In this document: piece after piece, positions 51,884-60,302 of the stretch
Layout: each line of letters starts with the position of its first letter
Position numbering within the stretch: the stretch's first letter is position 1
Origin: Streptomyces djakartensis
GTDB taxonomy: Bacteria; Actinomycetota; Actinomycetes; Streptomycetales; Streptomycetaceae
DNA: 64,000 bases
NCBI RefSeq assembly: GCF_014651075.1
Contig: NZ_BMWE01000019.1
Coordinates: 62,001-126,000, forward strand
Direction of reading: 5' to 3'
Translations under genes and position numbers: made by a program
The notes under the pieces: model-generated
The model's input: the letters and a program-made list of their open reading frames with translations, nothing else
Database searches by the model: none
Told to the model about the DNA's origin: nothing

Positions 51884-53347
51884 TCAGCTCCGGGCCACGA
51901 CCCGCAGCGTCCGGACGGAGGAGTCTGCCGCGTCGGGGATGAGGACGCCGTGCTCGGCCCCGCTGCGCAGGTAGTCCAGGACCTCGTCGGTGATGACCTC
52001 GCCGGGCGCCACCACGGGCACGCCCGGCGGGTAGGGGCTGATCGTCTCCGCGGCGATCCGTCCGGCGGCCCGCTCGGCGGGCACGTGCTCGACCGGGGCG
52101 AAGAACGCCGCGCGGGGCAGCATCGCCTGCTCCAGTTCCAGCGCCGAGGGTTCGGGGAGCCGGACCGGGGGGCGCCGTTCGACGTATTCGGCGTGCTCGA
52201 CGAGCGAACGCAGGGCGTCGATCAGGATCTCCTCGGTCTCGTCGTCGTCCGCGTGGGTGATGGAGGCGCTGATGCGGCAGCTGTCCGAGCCGCCCACGTC
52301 CACGTGCCGGTAGGTGCGCAGCCACTCCGCGGCCTGCATACCGCTCATGCCGAGCTTGCGTACGTCGATGACGAGCTTGAGCGGGTCGAGGTCGGCGGTG
52401 AGCCCCTCCTCCACGACCTCGCGCCCCATGGTGCGCAGGCCCGGCATCTCGGCCACCGCCTCCCGGACGCGTCCGGCGCGGCGGATGGCCCCCTCCAGCA
52501 GCTCCTGGCCCTGTTCCACCATCTGCCGGCGCCAGCCGTCGAGCGTGGCGAACACGAGAGAGGAAGCACTGGTGGTGCCGAGCAGGTCCTCGCGCTGCGC
52601 GAGGACCTCGGGCGACACGCGGTCGTACTGCAGGTGGAAGACGGAACTCTGCTCCACGGCCCCGCCCATCTTGTGCACGCTGGTCACCACCAGGTCCGCC
52701 TCGGCGTCCATGCCCCAGGCGGGCAGGGCGGGGTGGAACGGCAGATGGGCGCCCCAGGCCTCGTCGACGATGACGGGCACGTCGAACTCGTGGCACACCC
52801 GGGCCACTCCCCCGACGTCCGCGCAGGATCCCCAGTCGGTGGGGGTGATGAGCAGCATGCCCTTGGCGTCCGGGTGCTCCCGGAGCCGTCGCCGGACGTC
52901 CTCCGGCTCGGGCGGGTGGGCCAGATGCCGTTCGGCGTCGAACTTCGGGTGCACCCAGATCGGTTCGACACCGTTGACGACGACGGCGGCGATGACGGAC
53001 TTGTGGGCGTTGCGCGACAGCAGGAGTTTCTCGCCCGGCCCGGCCACGGCCAGCATGGCGGTCTTCACGGACAGGGAGCTGCCGCAGGTCGAGAAGAACG
53101 CGTGCTCGGCGCCGACCGCGTCCGCCATGAGCTCCTGCGCCTGGCTCAGGACCCCCTGCGACTGGCGGCGGTCGTCCAGTCCGTTGAGGGAGAGCACGTC
53201 GGAGCGGAACACGTCCAGTCCGACGATCTCGGCGACCCGGGGGTCCACTCCCCTGCCCTGCTTGTGGCCCGGCGGGCCGTAGGCGATGTCGCCCCGGCGC
53301 CGGAAGGCCTCGAGCGCCTCAAGCACGGGCACGCGCGAGTGGTCCAT
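51884..53347 (-). CDS. Orn/Lys/Arg-type PLP decarboxylase
   Basis: A 487-residue fold-type I PLP enzyme of the Orn/Lys/Arg decarboxylase major domain. N-terminus with PPGHKQGRGVDP (substrate loop), STCGSSLSVKTAMLAV, Asp-195 in VIVDEAWGAH, the Schiff-base lysine in TSVHKMGG (K226), and a C-terminal domain ending PGVPVVAPGEVITDEVLDYL. The family makes cadaverine, putrescine or agmatine; length is that of the compact actinobacterial/Gram-positive (SpeA-like) group. The ATG follows GGGAGG. It is divergent from an M20 amidohydrolase gene. Confidence 0.9.
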   Translation of the reverse strand: MDHSRVPVLEALEAFRRRGDIAYGPPGHKQGRGVDPRVAEIVGLDVFRSDVLSLNGLDDRRQSQGVLSQAQELMADAVGAEHAFFSTCGSSLSVKTAMLAVAGPGEKLLLSRNAHKSVIAAVVVNGVEPIWVHPKFDAERHLAHPPEPEDVRRRLREHPDAKGMLLITPTDWGSCADVGGVARVCHEFDVPVIVDEAWGAHLPFHPALPAWGMDAEADLVVTSVHKMGGAVEQSSVFHLQYDRVSPEVLAQREDLLGTTSASSLVFATLDGWRRQMVEQGQELLEGAIRRAGRVREAVAEMPGLRTMGREVVEEGLTADLDPLKLVIDVRKLGMSGMQAAEWLRTYRHVDVGGSDSCRISASITHADDDETEEILIDALRSLVEHAEYVERRPPVRLPEPSALELEQAMLPRAAFFAPVEHVPAERAAGRIAAETISPYPPGVPVVAPGEVITDEVLDYLRSGAEHGVLIPDAADSSVRTLRVVARS

Positions 53348-53606
53348 GGTTTCCTCCCAGGTCCGGCCCGCCCGGCCGGCACCGCGTCGTCCGCGCTGTC
53401 GTGGCCCGGCGGGTACAGACCGTGTTGCACGACTGCACCGCTCGAAACGCCGCCGCGCATCGCGGCACCGTCGCGGTGCGGCCCGCGATCCGGTGCGGAG
53501 TGGGCCTGGTAGGGGCGCGTTGCGGCCCGGAGACGCGGCGCGTGTCGCCGCGGCGTGCGGTGAAACCCGGGTGCGGACACACCGCTGCCGACGCCGGGGA
53601 GGCCCC

Positions 53607-54788
53607 GTGGACCGCATGCGCGAGGACGCGTACCGAGCCGTTCGGGAGGAGGTGGCGGTCCGGGCGGACGCGCTGTGGAACGTGGCCCTGCGTCTGCACG
53701 CCGACCCCGAGTACGGCTTCGCCGAACACCGGGCGGCGGCCCTGCTGTCGGGCGAGCTGGAGCGCGCCGGTTTCGCCGTGCAGCGCGGCGTGGCCGGGAT
53801 GCCCACCGCGTTCACGGCGCGCTCGGGCCGGGGCCGGCCCGCGGTGGCGCTGCTGATGGAGTACGACGCCCTGCCCGGCCTCGGCCACGCGTGCGGCCAC
53901 AACCTCATCGCGGCGGCCGGCCTGGGAGCCGCTCTGGCGGTGGGTGCCGCGCAGGCGTCCGGCGGGTCGGTGCTGGCCGTGGGCACTCCCGCCGAGGAGG
54001 GCGGAGGCGGCAAGGCCCTGGAGGTGGAGGCCGGGGTGTTCGACGACGTGGACGCGGCGCTGATGTTCCACCCCGGCGTGCACAGCTGGGCCCGGGCGCC
54101 GCTGACCGCGCAGGTGCAGTACCGGGTGGCCTTCCACGGCCGGGCGGCGCACCCCACGGGGAATCCGACGGAGGGCATCGACGCGCTGGCGGCGCTCGTG
54201 GAGCTGTTCAACGTGCTGGGCGTGGTGGGGCGGCGGCTGCCGGACGGCTCGCACGTGCAGGGCATCGTCACGCACGGCGGCACCGCCACGAACATCGTCC
54301 CGGAGTACGCCGAGGGCCTGTTCGGCCTGCGCGCGGCCACGACGGGGGCGCTGCGGGAGCTGGCGGGCCGGCTGCGGGAGTGCGCCGAGGGTGTGGCCCG
54401 GGCCACGGGCACCACCGCCGAGGTGGAACGTGCCACCGTGCGCTACGAGCACTTCCAGGACAGCGAGGTGCTGTCCGAACGGTTCGCCGCCCACCTGGCC
54501 CGGGCCGGCATCACGCTGTCACCGCCGGCGCCGGGGGTGTACCTGGGGTCCTCCGACATCGGGAACGTCAGTACGCGGGTCCCGGCCATTCACCCGTTCG
54601 TGGCGATCATGGACGAGGACGGTTCCGACCACACCCCGGAATTCGCCGAGGCCGCCGCGTCCGGCCGGGCCCGGGAGGTGCTGATCGCCGTGACGGAGGC
54701 CCTCGCGTGCACCGCCGTCGACGTACTGCGGTCGGGCGAACTGCGCGGGGAGGCGTGGGCGCGGCACCGGGCGGCGCGAGGAGGGTGA
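53607..54788 (+). CDS. M20-family amidohydrolase/peptidase
   Basis: A 393-residue zinc hydrolase of the M20D (AbgB/amidohydrolase) group: ALLMEYDALPGLGHACGHNL (metal ligands), GTPAEEGGGGKALEVEAGVFDDVDAALMFHPG, a dimerisation domain with FHGRAAHPTGNPTEGIDALAALVELFN, and a closing DEDGSDHTPEFAEAA. It cleaves an acyl-amino acid or aminobenzoyl-type amide bond; the substrate is unknown. The GTG start follows GGGGAGG at 4 bases; the ATG three codons later is an alternative. The DoxX-like gene follows downstream. Confidence 0.88.
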   Translation: MDRMREDAYRAVREEVAVRADALWNVALRLHADPEYGFAEHRAAALLSGELERAGFAVQRGVAGMPTAFTARSGRGRPAVALLMEYDALPGLGHACGHNLIAAAGLGAALAVGAAQASGGSVLAVGTPAEEGGGGKALEVEAGVFDDVDAALMFHPGVHSWARAPLTAQVQYRVAFHGRAAHPTGNPTEGIDALAALVELFNVLGVVGRRLPDGSHVQGIVTHGGTATNIVPEYAEGLFGLRAATTGALRELAGRLRECAEGVARATGTTAEVERATVRYEHFQDSEVLSERFAAHLARAGITLSPPAPGVYLGSSDIGNVSTRVPAIHPFVAIMDEDGSDHTPEFAEAAASGRAREVLIAVTEALACTAVDVLRSGELRGEAWARHRAARGG

Positions 54789-54851
54789 GTGCGTGTGCCC
54801 CTGGCGGGGAACCCGGCGAACGCCGTACCACCGACACCCCTGGAGAGGGCC

Positions 54852-55385
54852 ATGAGTCTGATGCGCTTGCTCGGTCGCCCCATGCTGGCCTCGATGTTCC
54901 TCACGGGCGGCCTGAGTTCCGTCCGGGAGCCGGAGCAGGTGGCCCCGATCGCGGAGCCTGTCGTCCAGCCCGTCACGGAGCGGGTCCCGGCGTTGCCCGA
55001 CCGCACCGAGCAGGTCGTTCGCCTGAGCGGCGCGGTGCAGGTGGCGGCCGGGCTGATGCTGGCCACCGGGCGCATGCCCCGTCCGGCCGCGCTGGCCATC
55101 GCGGCGACCCTGGTGCCCACGACGCTGGCCGCGCACCGCTTCTGGGAGGTGGAGGATCCCTCGGAGCGTGCCGAACAGCGCATCCACTTCTTCAAGAACA
55201 TGTCCATGCTCGGCGGACTTCTGATCGCCGCCGACGACACCGGTGCCCGCCCCTCGCTGCTGTGGCGCGGCACCCACGCCGCCCGCGGTCTGCGGCGTGA
55301 CGCGGGGCTGGTGCGCCGTTCCGTCCGTGCCACCGCACGCCCGGCCGCGGTCGCCGGGCGGGTGCGGGCCAAGCTGCCCGCCTGA
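54852..55385 (+). CDS. DoxX-like membrane protein
   Basis: A 177-residue protein with MSLMRLLGRPMLASMFLTGGLSSVREPE at the N-terminus, then DoxX-like hydrophobic segments (VVRLSGAVQVAAGLMLATG, AALAIAATLVPTTLAAHRFWEVED, FFKNMSMLGGLLIAADD) and a basic Arg/Ala-rich tail. GGAGAGG lies just upstream of the ATG. It belongs to the actinobacterial DoxX family and is a distant relative of the product at 13609-14046. It starts 63 bases after the M20 gene. Confidence 0.85.
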   Translation: MSLMRLLGRPMLASMFLTGGLSSVREPEQVAPIAEPVVQPVTERVPALPDRTEQVVRLSGAVQVAAGLMLATGRMPRPAALAIAATLVPTTLAAHRFWEVEDPSERAEQRIHFFKNMSMLGGLLIAADDTGARPSLLWRGTHAARGLRRDAGLVRRSVRATARPAAVAGRVRAKLPA

Positions 55386-55463
55386 TCCGTCCGGGTGAGG
55401 CGGGTCCTGCCCGGCGTTAGCTCCCGGAGCCCCGGGGAACCCCGTGGGCTGGAGGTGAAGGAC

Positions 55464-56027
55464 ATGGGACACGGAGGGAACGTCATCGACGAGCTGGTGA
55501 CCGATCACCGCGAAGTCGAGGAGATGTTCGGCAAGATCGAGGCGCTGCCGCCGGGGCACAAGGACCGCAAGCTGTACGCGGACCAGGTCACGATCGAGCT
55601 GGTGCGGCACTCGGTGGCCGAGGAGGCCTACCTCTACCCGGCCGTGCGCAAGCACGTGGCGGGCGGGGACGAGCTCGCCGACCAGGAGCTGCAGGACCAC
55701 GCCACGGCCGAGCGGATCATGAAGGATCTGGAGGGCTGCGACCCGGGTGACGCCGACTTCGACCGGCTGGTCGGCATGCTGATGAGCGAGATCCGCTCGC
55801 ACATCGCGGACGAGGAGGAGAACCTCTTCCCGGCGCTGCGGCAGGCCTGTCCCGCGGACGCGCTCGACGAGCTGGGCGAGAAGGTGCGGAGCGCGAAGAA
55901 GACCGCCCCGACCCGGCCCCATCCGGCGGCCCCGGACAAGCCTCCGGCGAACAAGCTGCTGGCTCCGGGCACCGGAATGGTCGACCGGCTCCGGGACGCG
56001 CTGACCGGCCGCGGGAAATCCGGGTGA
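55464..56027 (+). CDS. Hemerythrin-domain protein
   Basis: A 187-residue cytosolic protein with a hemerythrin HHE fold: VIDELVTDHREVEEMF, ELVRHSVAEEAYLYPAV, LQDHATAERIMKDL and IRSHIADEEENLFPALRQ supply the His/Glu ligands of a di-iron centre. A Lys/Pro-rich tail follows. Such proteins bind O2 or NO, or hold iron. GGAGG precedes the ATG. It lies 78 bases after the DoxX-like gene and is followed by a very strong hairpin. Confidence 0.9.
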   Translation: MGHGGNVIDELVTDHREVEEMFGKIEALPPGHKDRKLYADQVTIELVRHSVAEEAYLYPAVRKHVAGGDELADQELQDHATAERIMKDLEGCDPGDADFDRLVGMLMSEIRSHIADEEENLFPALRQACPADALDELGEKVRSAKKTAPTRPHPAAPDKPPANKLLAPGTGMVDRLRDALTGRGKSG

Positions 56028-56041
56028 CGCGGTCGCAGCCG

Positions 56042-56087
56042 CACGAGGGAGGGGCCCGTCGCCTGAGCGACGGGCCCCTCCCTCGTG
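56042..56087 (+). terminator. Very strong hairpin after hemerythrin gene
   Basis: Perfect 21-bp stem with loop CTGA, beginning 15 bases after the stop codon. Confidence 0.85.
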
Positions 56088-56121
56088 GTGTGTGCCGCAT
56101 CCCTCGTGGTGTGTCCCGCAT
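56080..56121. repeat. Tandem 21-bp duplication overlapping the terminator
   Basis: Two adjacent 21-bp units starting CCCTCGTGGTGTGT and differing at a single base (G/C); the first unit shares its left part with the right arm of the hairpin. Confidence 0.8.
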
Positions 56122-56352
56122 CACCGGGACAGGGCCGGGCACGGCCCGTGATCGTCAACTGTGATCAACCACACTGGCTTCGCCAAATCCTTTGCTTCCG
56201 GGCGCGTTTGAGTAGTGCGCAGGCGGCGGGCGAGCCGCGGGCGGCGCCGACTCGGGGCGTGCCTCTGCCACGATGGTCGGCGCCTGTCCCGGCGAGGGGA
56301 GCCACCGCGCAGCGCAGCCGGTGCTTCCCGTTCCCCTCGTCCTCCCTCTCCT

Positions 56353-56376
56353 GAGTCCTCGGACTCGACGACGAGT
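56353..56376. promoter_or_regulatory. Nested palindromes just upstream of MFS gene
   Basis: GAGTCC-TC-GGACTC overlaps ACTCG-N4-CGAGT, the last 8 bases before the GTG start. They could be an operator or a 5' hairpin. The rest of the gap 56122-56384 shows nothing clear. Confidence 0.35.
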
Positions 56377-56384
56377 AACGCACT

Positions 56385-57698
56385 GTGTCTTCCTCCTTGC
56401 CCTCCCCTGCCCAGCCCACCTCCCGCTCGCCCTGGCGGTCGCTGAGGTACCGCAGCATGCGCTGGTGGTCCGCCGCGAACTTCGTGTCGAACGCCGGCAC
56501 GTGGATGCAGCTCACGGTGCAGAACCTGCTGGTCCTGCAGATCACCGGGTCCGCCGCCGCGACCGGGCTGTCCATGTCCGTGCAGGCGGCCCCCGCCCTG
56601 CTGATGAGCGTCCTGGGCGGCGCGGCCGTCGACCGGTGGCCCCGGAAGCTGACGGCGGCCGTGAGCCAGGCGCTGCTCGGCGCGATCGCGTTCACGACGG
56701 CCGTCCTCGTGGCACTGGACCAGCTCGACATGACCTCCTTGATGGTGCTGGCCGCCCTCACGGGTGTCGTCGCGACCGTCGACAATCCGGCGTGCGCGCT
56801 GCTGGGCAACGACCTCGTCCCGCCGGAGGACGTGCCCTCGGCCATCGGGGTCGGGGCGCTGGTGCACCAGGCGGGGCGGCTCGTGGGGGCGGCTCTGGCC
56901 GGCGTGGCCGTCGGGTTCCTCGGCACGTCCGCCGCGTACTTCGCGAACGGGCTGTCGTTCCTGTTCGTGGCCTCGGTCATCCCGTTTCTGCGCCCGGCGG
57001 CCGGAGCGGTCCGGCAGGCCGCCCCGGACGCGAAGGACACCGGTTCCGGCATGACCGTGCGCGAGGGCCTGGCATTCTTCGCGCGCCGCCCCCGTCTGAT
57101 GGCGCTGGCCGGGGTGACCGGGCTCAGCGCGGTGTTCGGCCGCAACTACCAGCTCACCCTGGCGGTGCTGGTCACCGGGCCGCTCGCGGGCGGGGCGGGT
57201 TCGTTCGGCACGGTGTCGACGGTGCTCGCCGCCGGCGGCATCCTCGGCGCGGTTCTCGGCGCCCGGCTGCGCCGGCCGTCCGTGCGGCTCGTGGGGGCGC
57301 TCGCGGCGGCCGGGGCGCTGCTGCAGGTGGTGGCGGGGCTGTCGCCGTCGCTGGCGGTGCTGATCGTGCTGGTGCTGCCGATGGCCGTGGTCGAGTCGGT
57401 CTCCGACACCGCCGGTACGGCCGTCCTGCAGACCGATCCGCCCGCGCACCTGCGGGGCCGGGTGCTGGGTGTGTGGGGCAGCGTCGGCACCGTGTGGAGT
57501 CTGGGCGGCCCGCCCGCCCTCGGCCTGCTCATGGAGCTGGCCGGGGCCCGCGGTGCCCTCGTCACCGGTGGCCTGCTGATCGCCGGTGCGATCGGCGCGG
57601 GCCACCTGCTCCGGCAGCGCCGGACCGCGACCACGGTGGTGCTCCGCACGGGGGAGGGCGACGTGGCGGGGCAGCGCGACCTGAGCACGGCTGCCTGA
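56385..57698 (+). CDS. MFS exporter
   Basis: A 437-residue membrane protein with about 12 hydrophobic segments. It has the enterobactin/multidrug exporter-like pattern: FVSNAGTWMQLTVQNLLVLQITGSAAATGLSMSVQAAPALLMSVLGGAAVDRWPRKL in the N-terminal half and DPPAHLRGRVLGVWGSVGTVWSLGGPP in the second half. It is a different subfamily from the exporter at 7094. GTG start, no strong ribosome site. The substrate is unknown. Confidence 0.87.
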   Translation: MSSSLPSPAQPTSRSPWRSLRYRSMRWWSAANFVSNAGTWMQLTVQNLLVLQITGSAAATGLSMSVQAAPALLMSVLGGAAVDRWPRKLTAAVSQALLGAIAFTTAVLVALDQLDMTSLMVLAALTGVVATVDNPACALLGNDLVPPEDVPSAIGVGALVHQAGRLVGAALAGVAVGFLGTSAAYFANGLSFLFVASVIPFLRPAAGAVRQAAPDAKDTGSGMTVREGLAFFARRPRLMALAGVTGLSAVFGRNYQLTLAVLVTGPLAGGAGSFGTVSTVLAAGGILGAVLGARLRRPSVRLVGALAAAGALLQVVAGLSPSLAVLIVLVLPMAVVESVSDTAGTAVLQTDPPAHLRGRVLGVWGSVGTVWSLGGPPALGLLMELAGARGALVTGGLLIAGAIGAGHLLRQRRTATTVVLRTGEGDVAGQRDLSTAA

Positions 57699-57705
57699 GA
57701 AGACC

Positions 57706-57888
57706 TCACGAGCCCGGCGCTCTGAAGGTCACCGCGGCCGCCCGCGCCGCCCCGCGGGTCGGCACGGGCGTGGAGCGGTCGTCGAGGTACGGCGGGACCA
57801 CGGCCTGGCCGCCCCCGGAGCGCACGGCCTCCGCTTCGGGCGCGCCGCACGGATCTCCGGTGGCCCGGTAGGGCACGGGGACCAGCAT
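57706..57888 (-). CDS. Possible small hypothetical protein
   Basis: A 60-codon frame starting MLVPVPYRATGDPCGAPEAEAV and ending VTFRAPGS. Third positions are G/C-rich, but the ribosome site is weak and I recognise no family. It is convergent with the MFS gene, separated by 7 bases. Confidence 0.3.
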   Translation of the reverse strand: MLVPVPYRATGDPCGAPEAEAVRSGGGQAVVPPYLDDRSTPVPTRGAARAAAVTFRAPGS

Positions 57889-58062
57889 CGTGGTGCCTGA
57901 CCCGGCCGGGTCAGCACGACCCCCGGTCACCGGGGTGAGGGAGACGCCCGCGGCGCGCCGGCGTTCCGCGAGACCTCTCCCCCGCTCGGACGGGCGGTGC
58001 TGGGACCGCGCCTCCTTCGGCCTGCGGGCGTCGGTGGCCGCCGGGGGGTCGGGCCGGGTGGG

Positions 58063-59340
58063 TCAGCCTGCGCTCGTCGCGGCGGGCTCGGCGTCGAGGA
58101 CCTCGCAGTAGACGGCCTCGGTCGCCTCGGCGACCCGGCCCCAGCCGTACCGGCTCAGGACCCGGCGGCGACCGGCCGCCCCGCAGGCCGCTCGGAGCGC
58201 CGGGTCGGCGAGCAGACCGGCGACGGCGCGGGCCAGGGCCTCCGGGTCGCCGGGCGGCACCAGCCGCCCGGTGCCCGGATCGGCCACGGTGTCGAGCTGT
58301 CCGCCGATCGCGCTGGCCACGACGGGCACGCCGCAGGCCATGGCCTCCAGCGGGACGATGCCGAAGGGTTCGTGGTCGGCGGGGCACACCACCACGTCGG
58401 CGGAGCGCAGCAGCGCAGGCACCTCCTCGCCGGGCACGGCGCCGGTGAAGCGGACCCGGTCGGCGACGCCGGTGTCCCGGGCGACGCCGCGCAGGCGGCG
58501 CACCTCCGGGTCGGCGTCGAGCCGGTCCGCGGGCGGTCCGCCGGCCACGACGAGCTCGGTGCCGGGCAGCCGGGCCAGCGCCTGGACGGCCACCGCGGCG
58601 CCCTTGCACGGCACCAGCCGGCCCAGCTGGATCAGCCGGTGCGGGTAGGGTCCGCGCGGCGTTGCCGGGCCGTTCGGGGTGAAGCGGCCGGGGTCGACGC
58701 CGCAGGGCACGATCGCGACCCGGTGCGGGGGTATGCCCATGCGGGCCAGTTCGGCGGCCTCGTCGCGGCAGGTGGCGACGACGCGCTCGCAGCCCAGCCC
58801 GACCTCGATCTCGGCGGGGATCCGCTCCGGCGGGCTGGTGTCGGCGAGGCGCTGGTGCCGTCGCTTGACCGTGCCGAGGGCGTGGTAAGTGTGCAGCAGG
58901 GGCAGTCCGTGTGCCCGGGTGGCGCGCAGCGCGGCCAGGCCGGACATCCAGTAGTGCGAGTGCACCACGTCCGGTGCCCTGGTGCGCCAGCGGCGTGCCA
59001 GGTGGCTGCCGAACTCGCTTATGAGCGGCAGCAGGGCGTCCTCGGGAAGCGGCTCGGCCGGCCCGGCGGGGACGTGGTGCACCTCGACGCCGTCGCGGAG
59101 TTCCACCCGGCGGGGCAGGTCGGGTGCGTCGCGGCGGGTGTAGACGGTGACGCGGTGCCCCCGGTCGGCGAGTGCGCCGGCGAGGCAGGCGACGTGGACG
59201 CTCTGCCCTGCGGCGTCGGCCCCGGCCGGCTCGGCGAGCGGGCTCGCGTGCTCCGAGACGAGCGCGATCGCGAGGACACCCGGATCGAGGGGGGCTCCCG
59301 TGAACGGTGCTGTGCGCACGGAGCCGCGGGACGGGGTCAT
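58063..59340 (-). CDS. GT4-type glycosyltransferase (operon gene 6)
   Basis: A 425-residue GT-B enzyme: N-terminal GVLAIALVSEHASPLAEPAGADAAGQSVHVACLAGALADRGHRVTVY and C-terminal RLIQLGRLVPCKGAAVAVQALARLP, EPFGIVPLEAMACGVPVVASAIGGQLDTV (the E-x7-E nucleotide-sugar motif of GT4). The stop is followed by no further gene in the operon. The start overlaps the preceding gene stop (ATGA). It transfers a sugar to a surface glycan; donor unknown. Confidence 0.9.
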   Translation of the reverse strand: MTPSRGSVRTAPFTGAPLDPGVLAIALVSEHASPLAEPAGADAAGQSVHVACLAGALADRGHRVTVYTRRDAPDLPRRVELRDGVEVHHVPAGPAEPLPEDALLPLISEFGSHLARRWRTRAPDVVHSHYWMSGLAALRATRAHGLPLLHTYHALGTVKRRHQRLADTSPPERIPAEIEVGLGCERVVATCRDEAAELARMGIPPHRVAIVPCGVDPGRFTPNGPATPRGPYPHRLIQLGRLVPCKGAAVAVQALARLPGTELVVAGGPPADRLDADPEVRRLRGVARDTGVADRVRFTGAVPGEEVPALLRSADVVVCPADHEPFGIVPLEAMACGVPVVASAIGGQLDTVADPGTGRLVPPGDPEALARAVAGLLADPALRAACGAAGRRRVLSRYGWGRVAEATEAVYCEVLDAEPAATSAG

Positions 59341-60302
59341 GAGCACGCCTCCGTGATCAGGCGCTCCCAGTCGGCCAGGAAGCGCTTGAGCCCATATCGT
59401 TCGAGGGCCGCCTGCCGGGCCCGGGCTCCGGCCTGGGCCGCGGCCTCGGGTTCGTGGAGGTAGCGGCGGGCGGTGCGGGCCAGGACGTCGGGGCGGGTGG
59501 AGAGGGTGCCCGCGCCGGGCGGCACCGCCTCGACCGCCTCGGTGGTCGCGAGTGCCAGGACGGGCAGGCCGAGGTGCATCGCCTCCACCAGGGACAGCCC
59601 GAGGGAGGTCCAGCGCACCGGGTGCAGGTACATGCGGCGTTCGGCCATGGCCGTGTGCAGTTCGCCCTGGGGCAGGTCGGCGGTGCGGCAGCGGTCCGCC
59701 GGCAGGCCGAGGCGCCCGGCCAGGTTCTCGGTGCCCATGCCGAACACGTCGAGCGGCACCGCCTCGGCCAGGGCGGGCAGCAGGTCCGTACCGGTGTGGC
59801 GGGCGCGCCGCAGGGGTTCGTCGACGACGACGGCGGCACGGGCGAGCCGGCCGGTGTAGCGGTGGCCGGGGTCGACGATGCCGTGCTCGACGACCGCGGT
59901 GCGGGTGGTGCCGCAGTCCCAGAACAGCCGGTTGAAGTGTGTGACGTGCACCACCGTCAGATCGGCCCGGTCGGCGCAGGGGTGGCGCGTGTCCGGCACG
60001 TCGCCGTCGGGCGCGTTGTGCTCCACGTAGAGCGCGGGCACGTCCCGGCCGGGGCGGCGCCCGCCGAGCCAGAGACCGGCCAGTTCCAGCTCGTGCGGGC
60101 GTTGCAGGAGGACCAGGTCGACGGGTGTGTCGCGGAGTTCCTCCCGAGCGACCTCGCGCACCGAGGCCGGCCAGGAGAAGGCGCGGGCCCGGCCCAGGCC
60201 GTCCGGGCCGCGGTCCGGGGTCACGGGGACGAGGTAGGTGTGCGGGCCCTGGACGAACGCGGTCGTCCAGGGGCCGTGTACGTGCCACAGCAGGATGTTC
60301 AT
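59337..60302 (-). CDS. GT4-like glycosyltransferase (operon gene 5)
   Basis: A 321-residue glycosyltransferase starting MNILLWHVHGPWTTAFVQGPHTYLVPV, with LYVEHNAPDG, VVEHGIVDPGHRYTG and RWTSLGLSLVEAMHLGLPVLALATTEAVEAV (E-x7-E-type motif). Shorter than the usual GT4. It overlaps both neighbours by 4 bases, so it is translationally coupled. Confidence 0.88.
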   Translation of the reverse strand: MNILLWHVHGPWTTAFVQGPHTYLVPVTPDRGPDGLGRARAFSWPASVREVAREELRDTPVDLVLLQRPHELELAGLWLGGRRPGRDVPALYVEHNAPDGDVPDTRHPCADRADLTVVHVTHFNRLFWDCGTTRTAVVEHGIVDPGHRYTGRLARAAVVVDEPLRRARHTGTDLLPALAEAVPLDVFGMGTENLAGRLGLPADRCRTADLPQGELHTAMAERRMYLHPVRWTSLGLSLVEAMHLGLPVLALATTEAVEAVPPGAGTLSTRPDVLARTARRYLHEPEAAAQAGARARQAALERYGLKRFLADWERLITEACS

